Origin: Myxococcus xanthus
GTDB lineage: Bacteria; Myxococcota; Myxococcia; Myxococcales; Myxococcaceae
Assembly: GCF_006402735.1 (NCBI RefSeq)
Contig: NZ_CP017174.1
Span: forward strand, 4,467,001-4,531,000
Length of the DNA stretch: 64,000 nt
Direction of reading: 5' to 3'
The first letter of the stretch is position 1; each line of letters opens with the position of its first letter. Under the pieces are notes generated by a model. That model saw only the letters and a list, made by a program, of their open reading frames with translations, was not told the DNA's origin and did no database searches. Positions 33,092-42,114 of this stretch are shown piece by piece. A program made the position numbers and the translations under genes.

Positions 33092-34010
33092 GGGTGGAGC
33101 GCAGCGGCCACTGTTGACCGTGATTGCCGGGCCGACGGCGTCGGGGAAGACGGCGCTGGCGATTGCGCTGGCTCAGCGTGCTGGTGGCGAGATTGTCAGC
33201 GCGGACTCGCAGCAGGTGTACCGGCACTTCGATATCGGCACGGCGAAGCCCTCCTCGGAGGAGTTGGCCGCGGTGCCTCATCACCTGGTGTCCGCCGTGG
33301 ACCCGATGGAGGCGTTCTCCGCTGTCGAGTACCAGCGCCGTGCGGACGCCGTCATCGCGGAGATTGCCGCACGCGGCCGGCCTGTCTTCGTCGTGGGCGG
33401 CACCGGGCTGTACTTGCGCGTGCTGCTTCACGGTGTGCTCGAGGCGCCCGGGGCCTTGCCGGAGTTGAGGGCGGAGTTGGAGGCGCTGGCGGCCGGTGAG
33501 GGGCGCGAGGCGGTGCACCGGAAGCTGGCGGAGGTGGACCCGGAGACGGCAGCGAAGCTTCCTCCGCAGGACCTGGTCCGCGTCATCCGGGCGCTGGAGA
33601 TTCATGCGCAGACGGGCGTGCCTGCCTCGGCGTTCCGGAAGGCCCATGCCTTCGCGCCGGACCGTTATCCCTTCCAACTGTACGTCCTGTCGCCACCGCG
33701 CGACGTGTTGTACGGGCTCATCAACACGCGCACGCGGATGTTGTTCGAGCGTGGGCTCGTCGAGGAGACCCGCGAGCTGCTGGCGCGAGGGTACGCCGAT
33801 GCGGCGCCCATGCGCAGCGTGGGCTACGTGCAGGCGCGCGCCGTCGTCGAGGGTCGGATGACGCGCGAAGAGGCCATCCACGACACCGCGCAGGAGACGC
33901 GCCGCTACGCCAAGCGGCAGTTGACGTGGTTCCGGAAGGAGCCCGGTGCTGTCTTCCTGGCTCCCCCGTACGAAGCGGCGCTTCCGCGCGGCGGCTGTTG
34001 CTCACCCTGA
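33084..34010 (+). CDS. miaA: tRNA dimethylallyltransferase
   Basis: A 308-residue enzyme that adds a dimethylallyl group to A37 of tRNAs reading codons that begin with U. It shows the P-loop GPTASGKT, SADSQQVYRHFDIGTAKPS, VVGGTGLYLRVLLHG, DLVRVIRALEIH and the late RRYAKRQLTWFRKEP. Length is normal. ATG 33084 overlaps the upstream kinase-like gene by 8 bases, so this housekeeping gene is transcribed with the peptide locus, probably by insertion of the locus upstream rather than functional linkage. In this organism it would act on tRNA-Leu(CAA), also encoded in the window. Confidence 0.95.
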   Translation: MGEGGAQRPLLTVIAGPTASGKTALAIALAQRAGGEIVSADSQQVYRHFDIGTAKPSSEELAAVPHHLVSAVDPMEAFSAVEYQRRADAVIAEIAARGRPVFVVGGTGLYLRVLLHGVLEAPGALPELRAELEALAAGEGREAVHRKLAEVDPETAAKLPPQDLVRVIRALEIHAQTGVPASAFRKAHAFAPDRYPFQLYVLSPPRDVLYGLINTRTRMLFERGLVEETRELLARGYADAAPMRSVGYVQARAVVEGRMTREEAIHDTAQETRRYAKRQLTWFRKEPGAVFLAPPYEAALPRGGCCSP

Positions 34011-34187
34011 CGGCCCAAGGGCCGGGGCGGGCGAGGGACGGAGCGGCGTCAGCGAGCGTTGTCGGCCCCAACGCGGTGGCCCATGTTCGGCGATGGATGT
34101 GCCGGGTTCCTTTGTCGCCTGCCGACAGGCGGGCGAGACGCGAGGCGGCTCGGCCTCCGAAGTGCACTCGCTTCGGGAGTAGTCACC

Positions 34188-34805
34188 ATGGCCTTCACCG
34201 ATGAACGCAAACCGGAAATCCTGACCCCTGACACGAGGCCGAGGGTGAACTCGGCGGCCTGGGGTGGCCCCTTCATCATGGGGATTTTGATGACGCTGCT
34301 GGGGATTGTCGCGCTGGGGGCCGCCTTCTTCACCAGCCTGGTGACGGCCATCCTCTTCGGCGCGATGCTGGCCGCAGCCGGCGTCATGGAAGTCATCTCC
34401 GCCTTCCGGACGCGCAAGGAGGGCGGGCCGTTCTGGTTGTACCTGCTCAGCGGCATCCTCTCCGTCGTCGTGGGTCTGTTCGTCCTCGTCTACCCGGCGG
34501 CGGGACTGGGTGCCATGACGCTGCTGCTGGCGGGCTACTTCTTCGCCAGCGGGCTCTTCCACGCCGTCACCTCGGTGATGGACCGCTATCCCCGGTGGGG
34601 CTGGGACTTCTTCTACGGCGCCGTGTCCATCTTCCTGGGCATCATCGTGATGCGGCAGTGGCCCATCTCCGCCGTCTGGCTGGTGGGCACGCTGGTGGGA
34701 ATCGGCATCTTCTTCCGGGGCGTGGCGCTGATGGCGGGCGCCCTCTCCGTGCGGAAGGTGCTCCGCTCGGGCGGTCCGACAACGCCTGCCTCCATCTCCC
34801 ACTGA
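34188..34805 (+). CDS. HdeD-family membrane protein
   Basis: A 205-residue integral membrane protein with about six helices in three pairs, typical of the HdeD/DUF308 family (GGPFIMGILMTLLGIVALGA, then SGILSVVVGLFVLVYPAAG, then GAVSIFLGIIVMRQWP). The family is linked to acid resistance in enterobacteria, but the role in myxobacteria is unknown. ATG 34188 has GGGAG ten bases upstream. The frame is open to 34059, with no family sequence there. The upstream 177-bp gap after miaA contains a GC-rich stretch and no other gene. Confidence 0.85.
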   Translation: MAFTDERKPEILTPDTRPRVNSAAWGGPFIMGILMTLLGIVALGAAFFTSLVTAILFGAMLAAAGVMEVISAFRTRKEGGPFWLYLLSGILSVVVGLFVLVYPAAGLGAMTLLLAGYFFASGLFHAVTSVMDRYPRWGWDFFYGAVSIFLGIIVMRQWPISAVWLVGTLVGIGIFFRGVALMAGALSVRKVLRSGGPTTPASISH

Positions 34806-34921
34806 CGGGCAGGCGGCCAAGGGCACCGGCTCCCGTCCAGGGCGGACACATCCCACGTGTCCCCCTGGATTGGCGCTTGCCATGCCCCGCGCAGGCGCGG
34901 CAGCGTACGCGCCCTGCGACC

Positions 34922-35848
34922 ATGATCGACTACGACCCGCACCGTTGGTGGAGCTACTTCCATTACCTCCGCGGTTCCATGGTCCGCGAGATTGTGGCTC
35001 GGGTCCTCGTCTGTGTGTTGTGGGCCGCGGGCGTCACCGCGGTCCATCATCACATCAAGCCCCTGGACATCCCGGCCACGGTGCACACGCTGGCGGGCAT
35101 CTCGCTCAGCTTGTTGCTCGTCTTCCGGACCAACGCCTCCTATGACCGCTTCTGGGAAGGCCGGAAGCTGTGGGGCGGCATCGTCAACGAGACGCGCAAC
35201 CTGGCCCGTGCATCCGGCGTCTTCATGCGTCGGGACGCCGCGCTCTACGGCACTCTGCTGCGGTGGATCATCGCCTTCCCCTATGCCGCCGCCTCGTCAC
35301 TGCGAGGGGAGCGCGACCTGGGCCCCGTCGCCTCCGAGCTGCCGCGCGACGAAGCGGACGCGGTGCTGGGCAGCCAGCACGTCCCGCTCGCGGTGTCGCA
35401 GAAGATGTCCGTCGTGCTCGATGAGGGCCGACTGCGGGGCTGCTACCCCGAATACGTCCAGATGCAGCTCGACCAGAATGTCCAACTGCTCATCGACTAC
35501 ATCGGTGGCTGCGAGCGCATCCACAAGACGCCCATTCCGTTCGCCTACATGATGCACCTGCGGCGAGCGCTGCTCGTCTACTGCTACACGCTGCCGTTCG
35601 CGCTGGTGGATTCGTTCGGCTGGATAACGGTGCCGGCCACGTTCGTCGTCGCCTACGTCTTCTTCGGCATCGAGGAGATTGGCGTGGAGATCGAGGACCC
35701 GTTCGGCCACGACGACAACGACCTGCCGCTGGAGCGGATCTGCGAGACGATCCGCGGCAACCTCAAGGCGCTGATGCCCGGGAGCGCCGAGGCCATCCAC
35801 GCCCCGGTCTCCGCGGTCGCCATCCCCGGCGGTGGTCAGGACGCGTAG
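34922..35848 (+). CDS. Bestrophin-family anion channel
   Basis: A 308-residue membrane protein of the bestrophin (UPF0187) family of pentameric chloride channels. Family blocks include LLVFRTNASYDRFWEGRKLW, and IEDPFGHDDNDLPL, which lines the calcium-clasp-like region of the animal relatives. Four membrane helices are expected. ATG 34922 starts directly with the conserved MIDYDPHRWW. Its stop overlaps by 13 bases the stop of the convergent flavoprotein gene, so there is no terminator between them. Confidence 0.88.
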   Translation: MIDYDPHRWWSYFHYLRGSMVREIVARVLVCVLWAAGVTAVHHHIKPLDIPATVHTLAGISLSLLLVFRTNASYDRFWEGRKLWGGIVNETRNLARASGVFMRRDAALYGTLLRWIIAFPYAAASSLRGERDLGPVASELPRDEADAVLGSQHVPLAVSQKMSVVLDEGRLRGCYPEYVQMQLDQNVQLLIDYIGGCERIHKTPIPFAYMMHLRRALLVYCYTLPFALVDSFGWITVPATFVVAYVFFGIEEIGVEIEDPFGHDDNDLPLERICETIRGNLKALMPGSAEAIHAPVSAVAIPGGGQDA

Positions 35849-37563
35849 CGGTCCTCGGCCAGCTCGCGCGTGTCGTCCGCGGCGTGCGGCGCGGGCTCCA
35901 GAACGGGGACTCGGCCGGTGAGGATGCGCAGCAGCCGGTCAGGGTCCACGGGCTTGGGCAGGAAGGCCTCCGCCCCCGCGTCCAGGGCCCGCTGCCGGAC
36001 ATGCGGCCGGTTGAGGCCACTCATCACCAGCACGCGGGTGTTCCGGGTGAGGGGATGCTGCTTCAGGCCCTCGGCCAGCCGCAGGCCATCCACCCAGTGC
36101 AGCACCACGTCCAGGAGGATGGCCGTGGGCGGCCGCCGGGCCACCGCGCAGAAGAGGGCCAGCTCGTCGGCGAAAGACACCACCTTCGCCCCGGTGCTCT
36201 CCAGCAGCGCAGTGAGCGCCTCGCGTGCGTCCGGGTCGTCATCCACGACGTAGTAGAGGTCCGGCTCCAACTCCGGCACTACCGAGGGGACTGGCTCCAC
36301 CGTGGTGCGCAGCCAGGAGCCGACCAACTCCTTGAGTCCCTCCCAGCGCGCGGCGCCAAGGAGCGCGATGGGCGTGGGGCCGCTCAGGCCCAGCACCCCG
36401 CCGCCGAAGGTGCCACCCAGCGTCCGTCGCCCCTTCGCCTTGACGAAGGCCTCCGGCGAGCGAGGGCCCGCTCGGCGCAGCCAGGTCATCGTCCGGGCTC
36501 CCGCGGCGGCGTCCTCCAGCATTTCGCCCAGGCCTTCGCGCACGTAGCGGCGCTCCAGGGTGCCCGTGTCCAGCCCGCCGTCGAGCAGCGCCACCGCCGC
36601 GCGGCTGCACGAAGCCAGTGTCTCCGACAATCCCACCTGGAGCGGGTGGCCGAAGGCCGCGGGCCCCACCGCGATCTGCCCCGGCGCCACCAGCGTCCGG
36701 CCCGGTCCGTAGGGCAGGCGGGTGGTCTCCAGGGCCGCCAGCTCGAAGCCTTCCTCCACCAGGCCGTCGCGCGCGGCCATCATCAGTACCTGGCACAGGT
36801 CCGCGGGCGTCACCGCCGGCCCGAAGGCCAGCGCGTACACCGAGTTGGCGCCAGGCAGCAGGAACAGGCCATCCACCGTTGGCAGGGGCGCAATCCACAG
36901 CCGGGCCACCGGAGCCAGCTCCAGCCGAGGCGAAGCGTGGCGCAGGCGAGCCTGCACCGCCGGGATGGTGGGGGCAGGGCGGAAGCCCTTGAAGAAGGCG
37001 TCACCCATCAGCGGCCCAGCGCCCGTGGCCAGCGCCACCGCATGAAAGCGATCGCCACTGCCCTGGGCGCGCACCACCAGCGAGCCCGCGCCGCGCACGG
37101 AGGCGGGCGCATCCGGCGCGGGGGCCTGCCGCTCCACGCGCTCGACGTGGCGGGGAAGGAAGCGGGCGCCCTGGGCGCTGGCCGCGGTGGCGAGCACATC
37201 CCGCACCTGCTCCAGGCCGCCCAGCCCCTGGGGCCAGCCGTCCACCACCCAGAGGCCACCGGGTGTGGAGGACAGCAGCTCGCGCCGGCCCTCGGCGATG
37301 ATTTCAATGCCGCGCAGCTCATGGGCGCGCCATTCGGAGGGAATGCGGCAGCCCAGCGCGGCCAGGCGTGAGCGGCATTCCGGCGTCAGCACCGCCGGCG
37401 GAGCGGTGCGCTCCTGCGTTCCTCCGGAGTAGACGCGCACGTCCAGCGCCAGCCCGCGGGCCCTCCCGTTGAAAAGGAGTGAGGCGGCAAGCCCCGCTCC
37501 GGCAATGCCGCCTCCCACCACCGCCACCCTCGAACCTGTCGCCAGTCTGTTCCCCAGCATCAT
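35836..37563 (-). CDS. FAD-type oxidoreductase fused to a response-regulator receiver domain
   Basis: A 575-residue protein that joins two unusual partners. Residues 1-400 form a Rossmann-fold flavoprotein (dinucleotide motif VVGGGIAGAGLAA at 15-27, and a tryptophan-halogenase or GG-reductase-like layout). Residues about 438-555 form a receiver domain, with DDDPD near its start, phospho-acceptor D485 in ILLDVVLHW, the switch region VLVMSGLN, and Lys in FLPKPV. No output domain follows, so the receiver may regulate the flavoprotein or transmit phosphorylation to a partner. It lies 48 bases downstream of dmxB on the same strand, which suggests co-transcription. The substrate of the oxidoreductase is unknown. 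Confidence 0.85.
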   Translation of the reverse strand: MMLGNRLATGSRVAVVGGGIAGAGLAASLLFNGRARGLALDVRVYSGGTQERTAPPAVLTPECRSRLAALGCRIPSEWRAHELRGIEIIAEGRRELLSSTPGGLWVVDGWPQGLGGLEQVRDVLATAASAQGARFLPRHVERVERQAPAPDAPASVRGAGSLVVRAQGSGDRFHAVALATGAGPLMGDAFFKGFRPAPTIPAVQARLRHASPRLELAPVARLWIAPLPTVDGLFLLPGANSVYALAFGPAVTPADLCQVLMMAARDGLVEEGFELAALETTRLPYGPGRTLVAPGQIAVGPAAFGHPLQVGLSETLASCSRAAVALLDGGLDTGTLERRYVREGLGEMLEDAAAGARTMTWLRRAGPRSPEAFVKAKGRRTLGGTFGGGVLGLSGPTPIALLGAARWEGLKELVGSWLRTTVEPVPSVVPELEPDLYYVVDDDPDAREALTALLESTGAKVVSFADELALFCAVARRPPTAILLDVVLHWVDGLRLAEGLKQHPLTRNTRVLVMSGLNRPHVRQRALDAGAEAFLPKPVDPDRLLRILTGRVPVLEPAPHAADDTRELAEDRYAS

Positions 37564-37611
37564 CCGCGCCCTCGCTGCTGCCCCGCCGTTGCCTGCCTCA
37601 CCGCGCCCCGT

Positions 37612-38568
37612 TCAGTGCCGCTGCGCCGGAGGCGAATTCGCGGGCCGGCCGAACACGACGACCCGATCCCGCCCCTCGCGCTTTGCCTCGTAGAGGGCCG
37701 CGTCCGCCGCCTTCATCAGCGACTCGGTGTCCTCGCGGGGCCCTTCGAAGGTATGGTCGGCGATGCCCACACTCACACTCAGTCCGAAGGGGGCAGGGCG
37801 GCCGTCGCTCTTCTGGACGCCGACGGCGCGCAGCCCGGTGCGGATGCGCTCGGCGAAGACGGCTGCTTCCAACGCCGTCTGGTGCGGTAGCAGCGCGACG
37901 AACTCGTCTCCACCGAAGCGGGCCGCGAAGTCCGACTCACGCAGCTCGTGCTTCAACTGGGTGGCCAGCGCGAGAATCGCCCGGTTGCCCACGTCATGGC
38001 CCATGCCGTCGTTGATGGCCTTGAGGTGGTCCAGGTCGATGATGACGACGCTCAGCGGGTACTGGTAGCGCTGGGCCCGGCGGAACTCTTCTTCCATCCG
38101 GATGGTCAGCGCCCGGAAGTTGGCCAGCCCCGTGAGGCCGTCCGTCTGCGCCAGGACCTGCAGCCGGCGCTGCTGCTCGCTCTGGCGCAGCGCCCGGTCG
38201 ATACGGGCCAGCAGCTCCCGCGCGCTGGCCGGCTTGTGGATGAAGTCCACGGCGCCCATCTCCAGGCAGCGCTCCAGCGTGGCCTCGTCCGCGTCGCCCG
38301 TCAGGAAGATGACGGGCACCGCCTCCGTGCGCGACTCGCGCTGGAGCATCTCCAGCACCGCGAGCCCGTCTCCGCTGGGAAGGAACCTATCCAGGAGGAT
38401 GAGGTCCGGGCGGTGCTCTCGCGCCAGCTCCAGCCCCGCATCCGAATCCGGAGCGGCGAGCACATCGAAGCGTACGGCGAGCAGGTCCACGAGGCTCTCG
38501 CGGACCTGTGCGTCATCTTCGATGATGAGCAGAAGGGACCGCTCGGAGGTCCGGCCGCGCCGTTCCAT
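37612..38568 (-). CDS. dmxB: Receiver-GGDEF diguanylate cyclase (DmxB-like)
   Basis: A 318-residue response regulator that makes c-di-GMP. The receiver domain (about 10-130) has EDD (17-19), phospho-acceptor D60 in LILLDRFLPSGDG, LTGDAD and HKPAS. The GGDEF domain (about 150-315) keeps GGDEF (219-223) and an RxxD inhibition site (RESD, 210-213), so it should be active and feedback-inhibited. Domain order and neighbourhood match M. xanthus DmxB, needed for development and exopolysaccharide formation, as I recall. ATG 38568 has GGAG six bases upstream. The frame is open to 38718 but that extension is not family sequence. The flavoprotein-receiver gene follows. Confidence 0.9.
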   Translation of the reverse strand: MERRGRTSERSLLLIIEDDAQVRESLVDLLAVRFDVLAAPDSDAGLELAREHRPDLILLDRFLPSGDGLAVLEMLQRESRTEAVPVIFLTGDADEATLERCLEMGAVDFIHKPASARELLARIDRALRQSEQQRRLQVLAQTDGLTGLANFRALTIRMEEEFRRAQRYQYPLSVVIIDLDHLKAINDGMGHDVGNRAILALATQLKHELRESDFAARFGGDEFVALLPHQTALEAAVFAERIRTGLRAVGVQKSDGRPAPFGLSVSVGIADHTFEGPREDTESLMKAADAALYEAKREGRDRVVVFGRPANSPPAQRH

Positions 38569-38967
38569 GCACCACTCCGCTTCACTCGGCTGCTGCGAAA
38601 TGGCAGGCCGAAAGTCTCGGGTGCCACGCCCTGCCGTGTGCTCCCAACGCCCCTGCGCCCCACGCGCATCCGCCGCCGCCCGGTCCTGCAAGCACACCCC
38701 AACGCCCACAACCTTCACCCGAGACCTCCGGCTGCCAAGCCTGTCAGGCTCCGCGAGACGGGGCCGTTCCCCGTCATCCGTGAGGACGGTGCGGGAGCAA
38801 GCACCATGCCCCGCGGTGGGGGAGGGCAGTCAGAGTGTTTCCGGGCGGTTGCGCACCCTCTGCGTCGCCCTGTTGTACAGGGTCGGAAGACGTTGCAGCG
38901 CGCTGAGGGGCAAGCCGGTAGATATTCCCGTGCGCGGGCGGACGCTCAATGGCCGCGCGACGGGTCG
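38569..38967. other. Intergenic region upstream of dmxB, 399 bp
   Basis: This gap separates the dmxB start from the stop of the TPR gene and should contain the dmxB promoter (minus strand). I find no clear sigma-70 pair. A GTGCCA near 38630 gives a partial minus-strand sigma-54 -24 element, but the -12 GC is absent. No RNA gene, repeat or strong hairpin is evident. Confidence 0.5.
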
Positions 38968-39711
38968 CTAGCGTCGGGTGCTGAACTGCATGCGGCGGCC
39001 GCCCATGGGGGGCATGACCGGCGGCGGAGCCTCGAGCCCGAACTGCCACCACATGGGCTCGTACGGCTTCATCTTCAGGCGCTTGTCGTTCTGGAGCTGG
39101 GCGAGGCTGCCCTTGAGCTTCTCGTCCTTGGGGTTCTGCTCCACGCCCCGGGCGAGCACGCGCAGCGCGCCGTCCTTGTCCTTGTTCTGCATCAGGCACC
39201 AGGCATAGGCCGCCCACACAATGGACTCCTTCTTGCCGCTCTTCGTGGCGGACTCGAACGCCTTCTTCATGGCGTCGAAGTCCTTGCGCTGGAAGTACAG
39301 GGCGCCTTCCATGGCCTTGGCCATGTAGTTGCGGCCGCTGCCCTTTTCGAAGGCGGCCTTGGCGCCCTCGTGGTCCTTCACCATGTACTTCAGCATGCCG
39401 ATCTGGGAGTGAAGCTCCGGACCGACCAGGAACTGCCACTTGTCGTAGACGAGCCCCTGCTCCAGCGTCTTCACCGCCCGGTCCACCCGCGACTGGGCGT
39501 CCTTCTGGCTGGTGGGCTGGGACTGGAGGTCCTTCTGGACCACCGTCATCAGCGCCTGGACGCGGCTGGCCACCCGGCGAGCGAGCACGATGTAGGTGCC
39601 GACGAGAGCCAGGATTCCGGGGACGAGCCCCGCCCAGATGGAGAAGCCGGCCACCTTCACCAGGAGCGCGACGGCAATTCCCACACCGAGGGAGATGAGA
39701 AGGTTGTACAT
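38968..39711 (-). CDS. Membrane-anchored TPR protein
   Basis: A 247-residue protein. Two N-terminal membrane helices (about 2-42: SLGVGIAVALLVKVAG and LVPGILALVGTYIVL) precede a cytoplasmic region with tetratricopeptide-like helices (GPELHSQIGMLKYMVKDHEG, AMEGALYFQRKDFDAMKKAF, VWAAYAWCLMQNKDKDGAL, ARGVEQNPKDEKLKGS). The C-terminus is Pro/Met/Arg-rich. TPR folds mediate protein assembly. The specific role is unknown. The upstream region leads into tRNA-Leu. Confidence 0.75.
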   Translation of the reverse strand: MYNLLISLGVGIAVALLVKVAGFSIWAGLVPGILALVGTYIVLARRVASRVQALMTVVQKDLQSQPTSQKDAQSRVDRAVKTLEQGLVYDKWQFLVGPELHSQIGMLKYMVKDHEGAKAAFEKGSGRNYMAKAMEGALYFQRKDFDAMKKAFESATKSGKKESIVWAAYAWCLMQNKDKDGALRVLARGVEQNPKDEKLKGSLAQLQNDKRLKMKPYEPMWWQFGLEAPPPVMPPMGGRRMQFSTRR

Positions 39712-39807
39712 GGGGGGCCCCTCTTAGCGATGTGCGTGGAGCACCGCAATCTTCGGATGCACTTGGTATCAAGTCGCGGTATACGTCTGCTCGTCGCGAC
39801 AGCAGGG

Positions 39808-39893
39808 GGCCCTCTGTCGAAATTGGTAGACGAGGCGGACTCAAAATCCGCTGCGGCTGACCCCGCGTCCCGGTTCGAGTCCGGGGAGGGCCA
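39808..39893 (+). tRNA. tRNA-Leu(CAA)
   Basis: An 86-base type II tRNA. The acceptor stem GGCCCTC pairs perfectly with GAGGGCC, and A39893 is the discriminator, normal for Leu. The anticodon stem GCGGA/TCCGC holds the loop CTCAAAA with anticodon CAA (39842-39844). The T stem CCCGG/CCGGG encloses TTCGAGT, and a long variable arm lies between. No CCA is encoded. It decodes UUG. Confidence 0.93.
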
Positions 39894-39995
39894 TCATCCG
39901 AAGGGCAGGACCGGCGAGGTGGTCTTCCGCTGGAAGCGCCCGGTCCTGGTAAAGGACAGGCTCCAGCAGGTAGGGGCGGCGGAGGTCCCCCGTTA

Positions 39996-40670
39996 ATGAG
40001 GGTGTTGCTGGTCGAGGATGACGCGAGCCTGCGGGAAGGCATGGGCGAGCTCATCTCCGAGCTCGCGCAGGTCCACGCGGTCGGCACCGGGGAGGAAGCG
40101 GTCGCGGCCCTCGAGGCCGAGCGCTTCGTCCTGGTCATCAGTGATCTGCGCATCTCCGGAGGCGAGCTGGGCGGCCGGACGGTCGTCGAGGCTGCCCGGA
40201 AGCGTCAGCAGGCGGTGGCCATTGTCAGCGCCGCGACGCCGGACGAGGTGATCCAGGCCGTCCAGCCCCAGGTGGCGGACGCCATTCTCCTCAAGCCGTT
40301 CCAGATCGATGACATCTACGCCCTGGTGGAGCGCTTCATCGCGCTGCGTCAGGACGTGGAGCGGCTGGCCACCCAGGGGCAGCGGCCTCCCGCGAGCGCC
40401 TGGTCGCAGTGGGGCGCCCACGTTCAGCTCGCGCGGGAAGACGCATTGAGGGCAATGTGGGTGTCCGTGACGGCCGGCGGCGACTTCGGCTGGACGTTCC
40501 ACCCGACACCCGCGGGCGTGGGGATTCAGGTGGTCGAAGGCGTACTCGAAGTGGATGGCATGTCGTACTCGGCGCCCGGATATTTCTTCCTGGGGGCCGG
40601 GCAGGCGCCTCCGATGCGCAGCCCGGAAGGCTGCCTGGTCGTGGCCGTGGGACTGAAAGGGCAGGGCTGA
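39996..40670 (+). CDS. Response-regulator receiver fused to cupin-like domain
   Basis: A 224-residue protein. Residues 1-120 form a receiver domain: EDD (7-9), phospho-acceptor D50 in VLVISDLRISG, a Ser switch (IVSAATP) and Lys in LLKPFQ. After a short helix comes a C-terminal beta-rich domain (about 145-224) with GVLEVDGMSYSAPGYFFL, a cupin-like shape. It has no visible metal ligands (no HxH or ChrR-type Cys), so a non-metal ligand or structural role is likely. Receiver-cupin fusions are uncommon outputs. ATG 39996. The RsmB-like methyltransferase gene begins 5 bases after its stop. Confidence 0.75.
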   Translation: MRVLLVEDDASLREGMGELISELAQVHAVGTGEEAVAALEAERFVLVISDLRISGGELGGRTVVEAARKRQQAVAIVSAATPDEVIQAVQPQVADAILLKPFQIDDIYALVERFIALRQDVERLATQGQRPPASAWSQWGAHVQLAREDALRAMWVSVTAGGDFGWTFHPTPAGVGIQVVEGVLEVDGMSYSAPGYFFLGAGQAPPMRSPEGCLVVAVGLKGQG

Positions 40671-40675
40671 GGCAC

Positions 40676-42058
40676 GTGGATTCCGTCTGGCCGTCAACGC
40701 CCGTAGACCCGGATCGCCTGGGTCGTCCGTCCCGTCGTGGTGCGACGGCGGCACTCGAAGCCCACATCGCGGTGCTTCGCGGCGAGCCATTGAAGGCCGC
40801 GCTCGCCAACGCCTTGCGAGAGGCCAATGGCCTGGGCGGCCAGGAGCGGCGCTTCACCGCCATGGCCGTGCGCGAGCTGTCCCGGCACCAGCGCTTGCTG
40901 GACCTGGCGGCCCGGTTGCTGGGCCACACCATGGGCAAAGTGGGGCTGACGGAGGACCAGGCGCTGGTGCGCTACGCCCTCTGGCGCCGCATCTTCTGTG
41001 GTGAGGGCTGGGCCCGCATCGGTCCCGAGGTCCGGCTGCCGGGGCCCGTGCGTCCGCGCACCATCAAGGACGACCTGCTCCAGCGCGTGGTGGAACAGCC
41101 GCTGCCGGAGGCGCCGCTCCCGGAGTCCCAGACGGAGCGGCTGGCCATCCGCTACTCGTTCCCCAACTGGTTGGTGCAGCGCCTGGCCCAGGTGTACCCG
41201 GAGGATGTGCTGGAAGGACTGCTGGCGTCGCTCGATGAGGAGCCGTCGCTGCACTTCCGCGCGCGGCCCCCGGGGACCCGGGACGCGGTGCTGGCGGCGC
41301 TGAAGGAAGAGGGCGTCAACGCCGAACCGGTGGCCGCGGCGCCGGATGCCGTGCGGGTGACGGACTCCAGCCACCGCGTCTTCGAGACTCGGATGATGAA
41401 GTCCGGCCGGCTCCAGGTGCAGGACGTGGGCAGCCAGCTCATCTCCGAGATGTGCCGTCCCCGGGAGGGCTCGCTGGAGGGCTTCACCGTGGCGGACGTG
41501 TGCGCCGGCGCGGGCGGCAAGACGCTGGCGTTGGCGGACTTCGTCGGGCCCCGGGGCAAGGTGCTGGCCGGGGACCGTTCGCGCCGTCGGCTGGCCGAGG
41601 CGCGTGAGCGCGTGCGTCACTTCTCCCTCCGGCAGGTCGCCTTTCCACATCCGCTTCCGCTGTCCGACGCGGACGTCCTTCTGATCGATGCGCCGTGCAG
41701 CGGCACGGGCTCCCTGGCGCGCGAGCCGGATCAGAAGTGGAAGCTCACAGCTCAGGAAATCGCCAAGTACCAGGCCACGCAGTCGGAGTTGTTGGATGAG
41801 GTGTCACGCCAGGCGAAGCCGGGTGCACTCATCGTCTATGCGACCTGCTCGGTGATGCCGGAGGAGGACGAGGCGGTGGTGGAGGCCTTCCTCGCGAAGC
41901 ATCCGGACTTCACGCTGGAGCCAGTCGAAGACGTACTCGGCGCGGAGCGGGCGGCGCTCGCCGCGCAGGGGCCCTATCTGAAGGCGTTGCCTCCCAAGGT
42001 TCCCGGGGGAGGATTCTTCGCGGCCCGGCTGCGGAGGACAGGGGCGGGGCCGGGTTGA
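40676..42058 (+). CDS. RsmB/NSUN-family RNA m5C methyltransferase
   Basis: A 460-residue RNA cytosine-5 methyltransferase. The N-terminal region (about 1-150) is the helical NusB-like domain. The SAM site is VADVCAGAGGKTLALADFV, and the catalytic region DAPCSGTGSL and ATCSVMPEEDE provide the two cysteines of the family. It is closest to RsmB (16S rRNA C967) but I do not assign the exact site. The start GTG 40676 has GAGG closely upstream. The open frame further upstream overlaps the receiver-cupin gene and is not coding. It is followed immediately by a coiled-coil gene. Confidence 0.88.
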   Translation: MDSVWPSTPVDPDRLGRPSRRGATAALEAHIAVLRGEPLKAALANALREANGLGGQERRFTAMAVRELSRHQRLLDLAARLLGHTMGKVGLTEDQALVRYALWRRIFCGEGWARIGPEVRLPGPVRPRTIKDDLLQRVVEQPLPEAPLPESQTERLAIRYSFPNWLVQRLAQVYPEDVLEGLLASLDEEPSLHFRARPPGTRDAVLAALKEEGVNAEPVAAAPDAVRVTDSSHRVFETRMMKSGRLQVQDVGSQLISEMCRPREGSLEGFTVADVCAGAGGKTLALADFVGPRGKVLAGDRSRRRLAEARERVRHFSLRQVAFPHPLPLSDADVLLIDAPCSGTGSLAREPDQKWKLTAQEIAKYQATQSELLDEVSRQAKPGALIVYATCSVMPEEDEAVVEAFLAKHPDFTLEPVEDVLGAERAALAAQGPYLKALPPKVPGGGFFAARLRRTGAGPG

Positions 42059-42114
42059 CAGGCTCCGAGAGCGCACGCTACGCAATCGTTGATTTCTCAA
42101 GGAGTGTGACTGAC

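Noticed and set aside
34059-34187. N-terminal extension of the HdeD-like protein
   Set aside because: Arg/Gly-rich without membrane-family sequence; ATG 34188 has a good ribosome-binding site.
38620-38640. Sigma-54 promoter for dmxB on the minus strand
   Set aside because: GTGCCA provides a partial -24 element but no GC at the -12 position with the required spacing.
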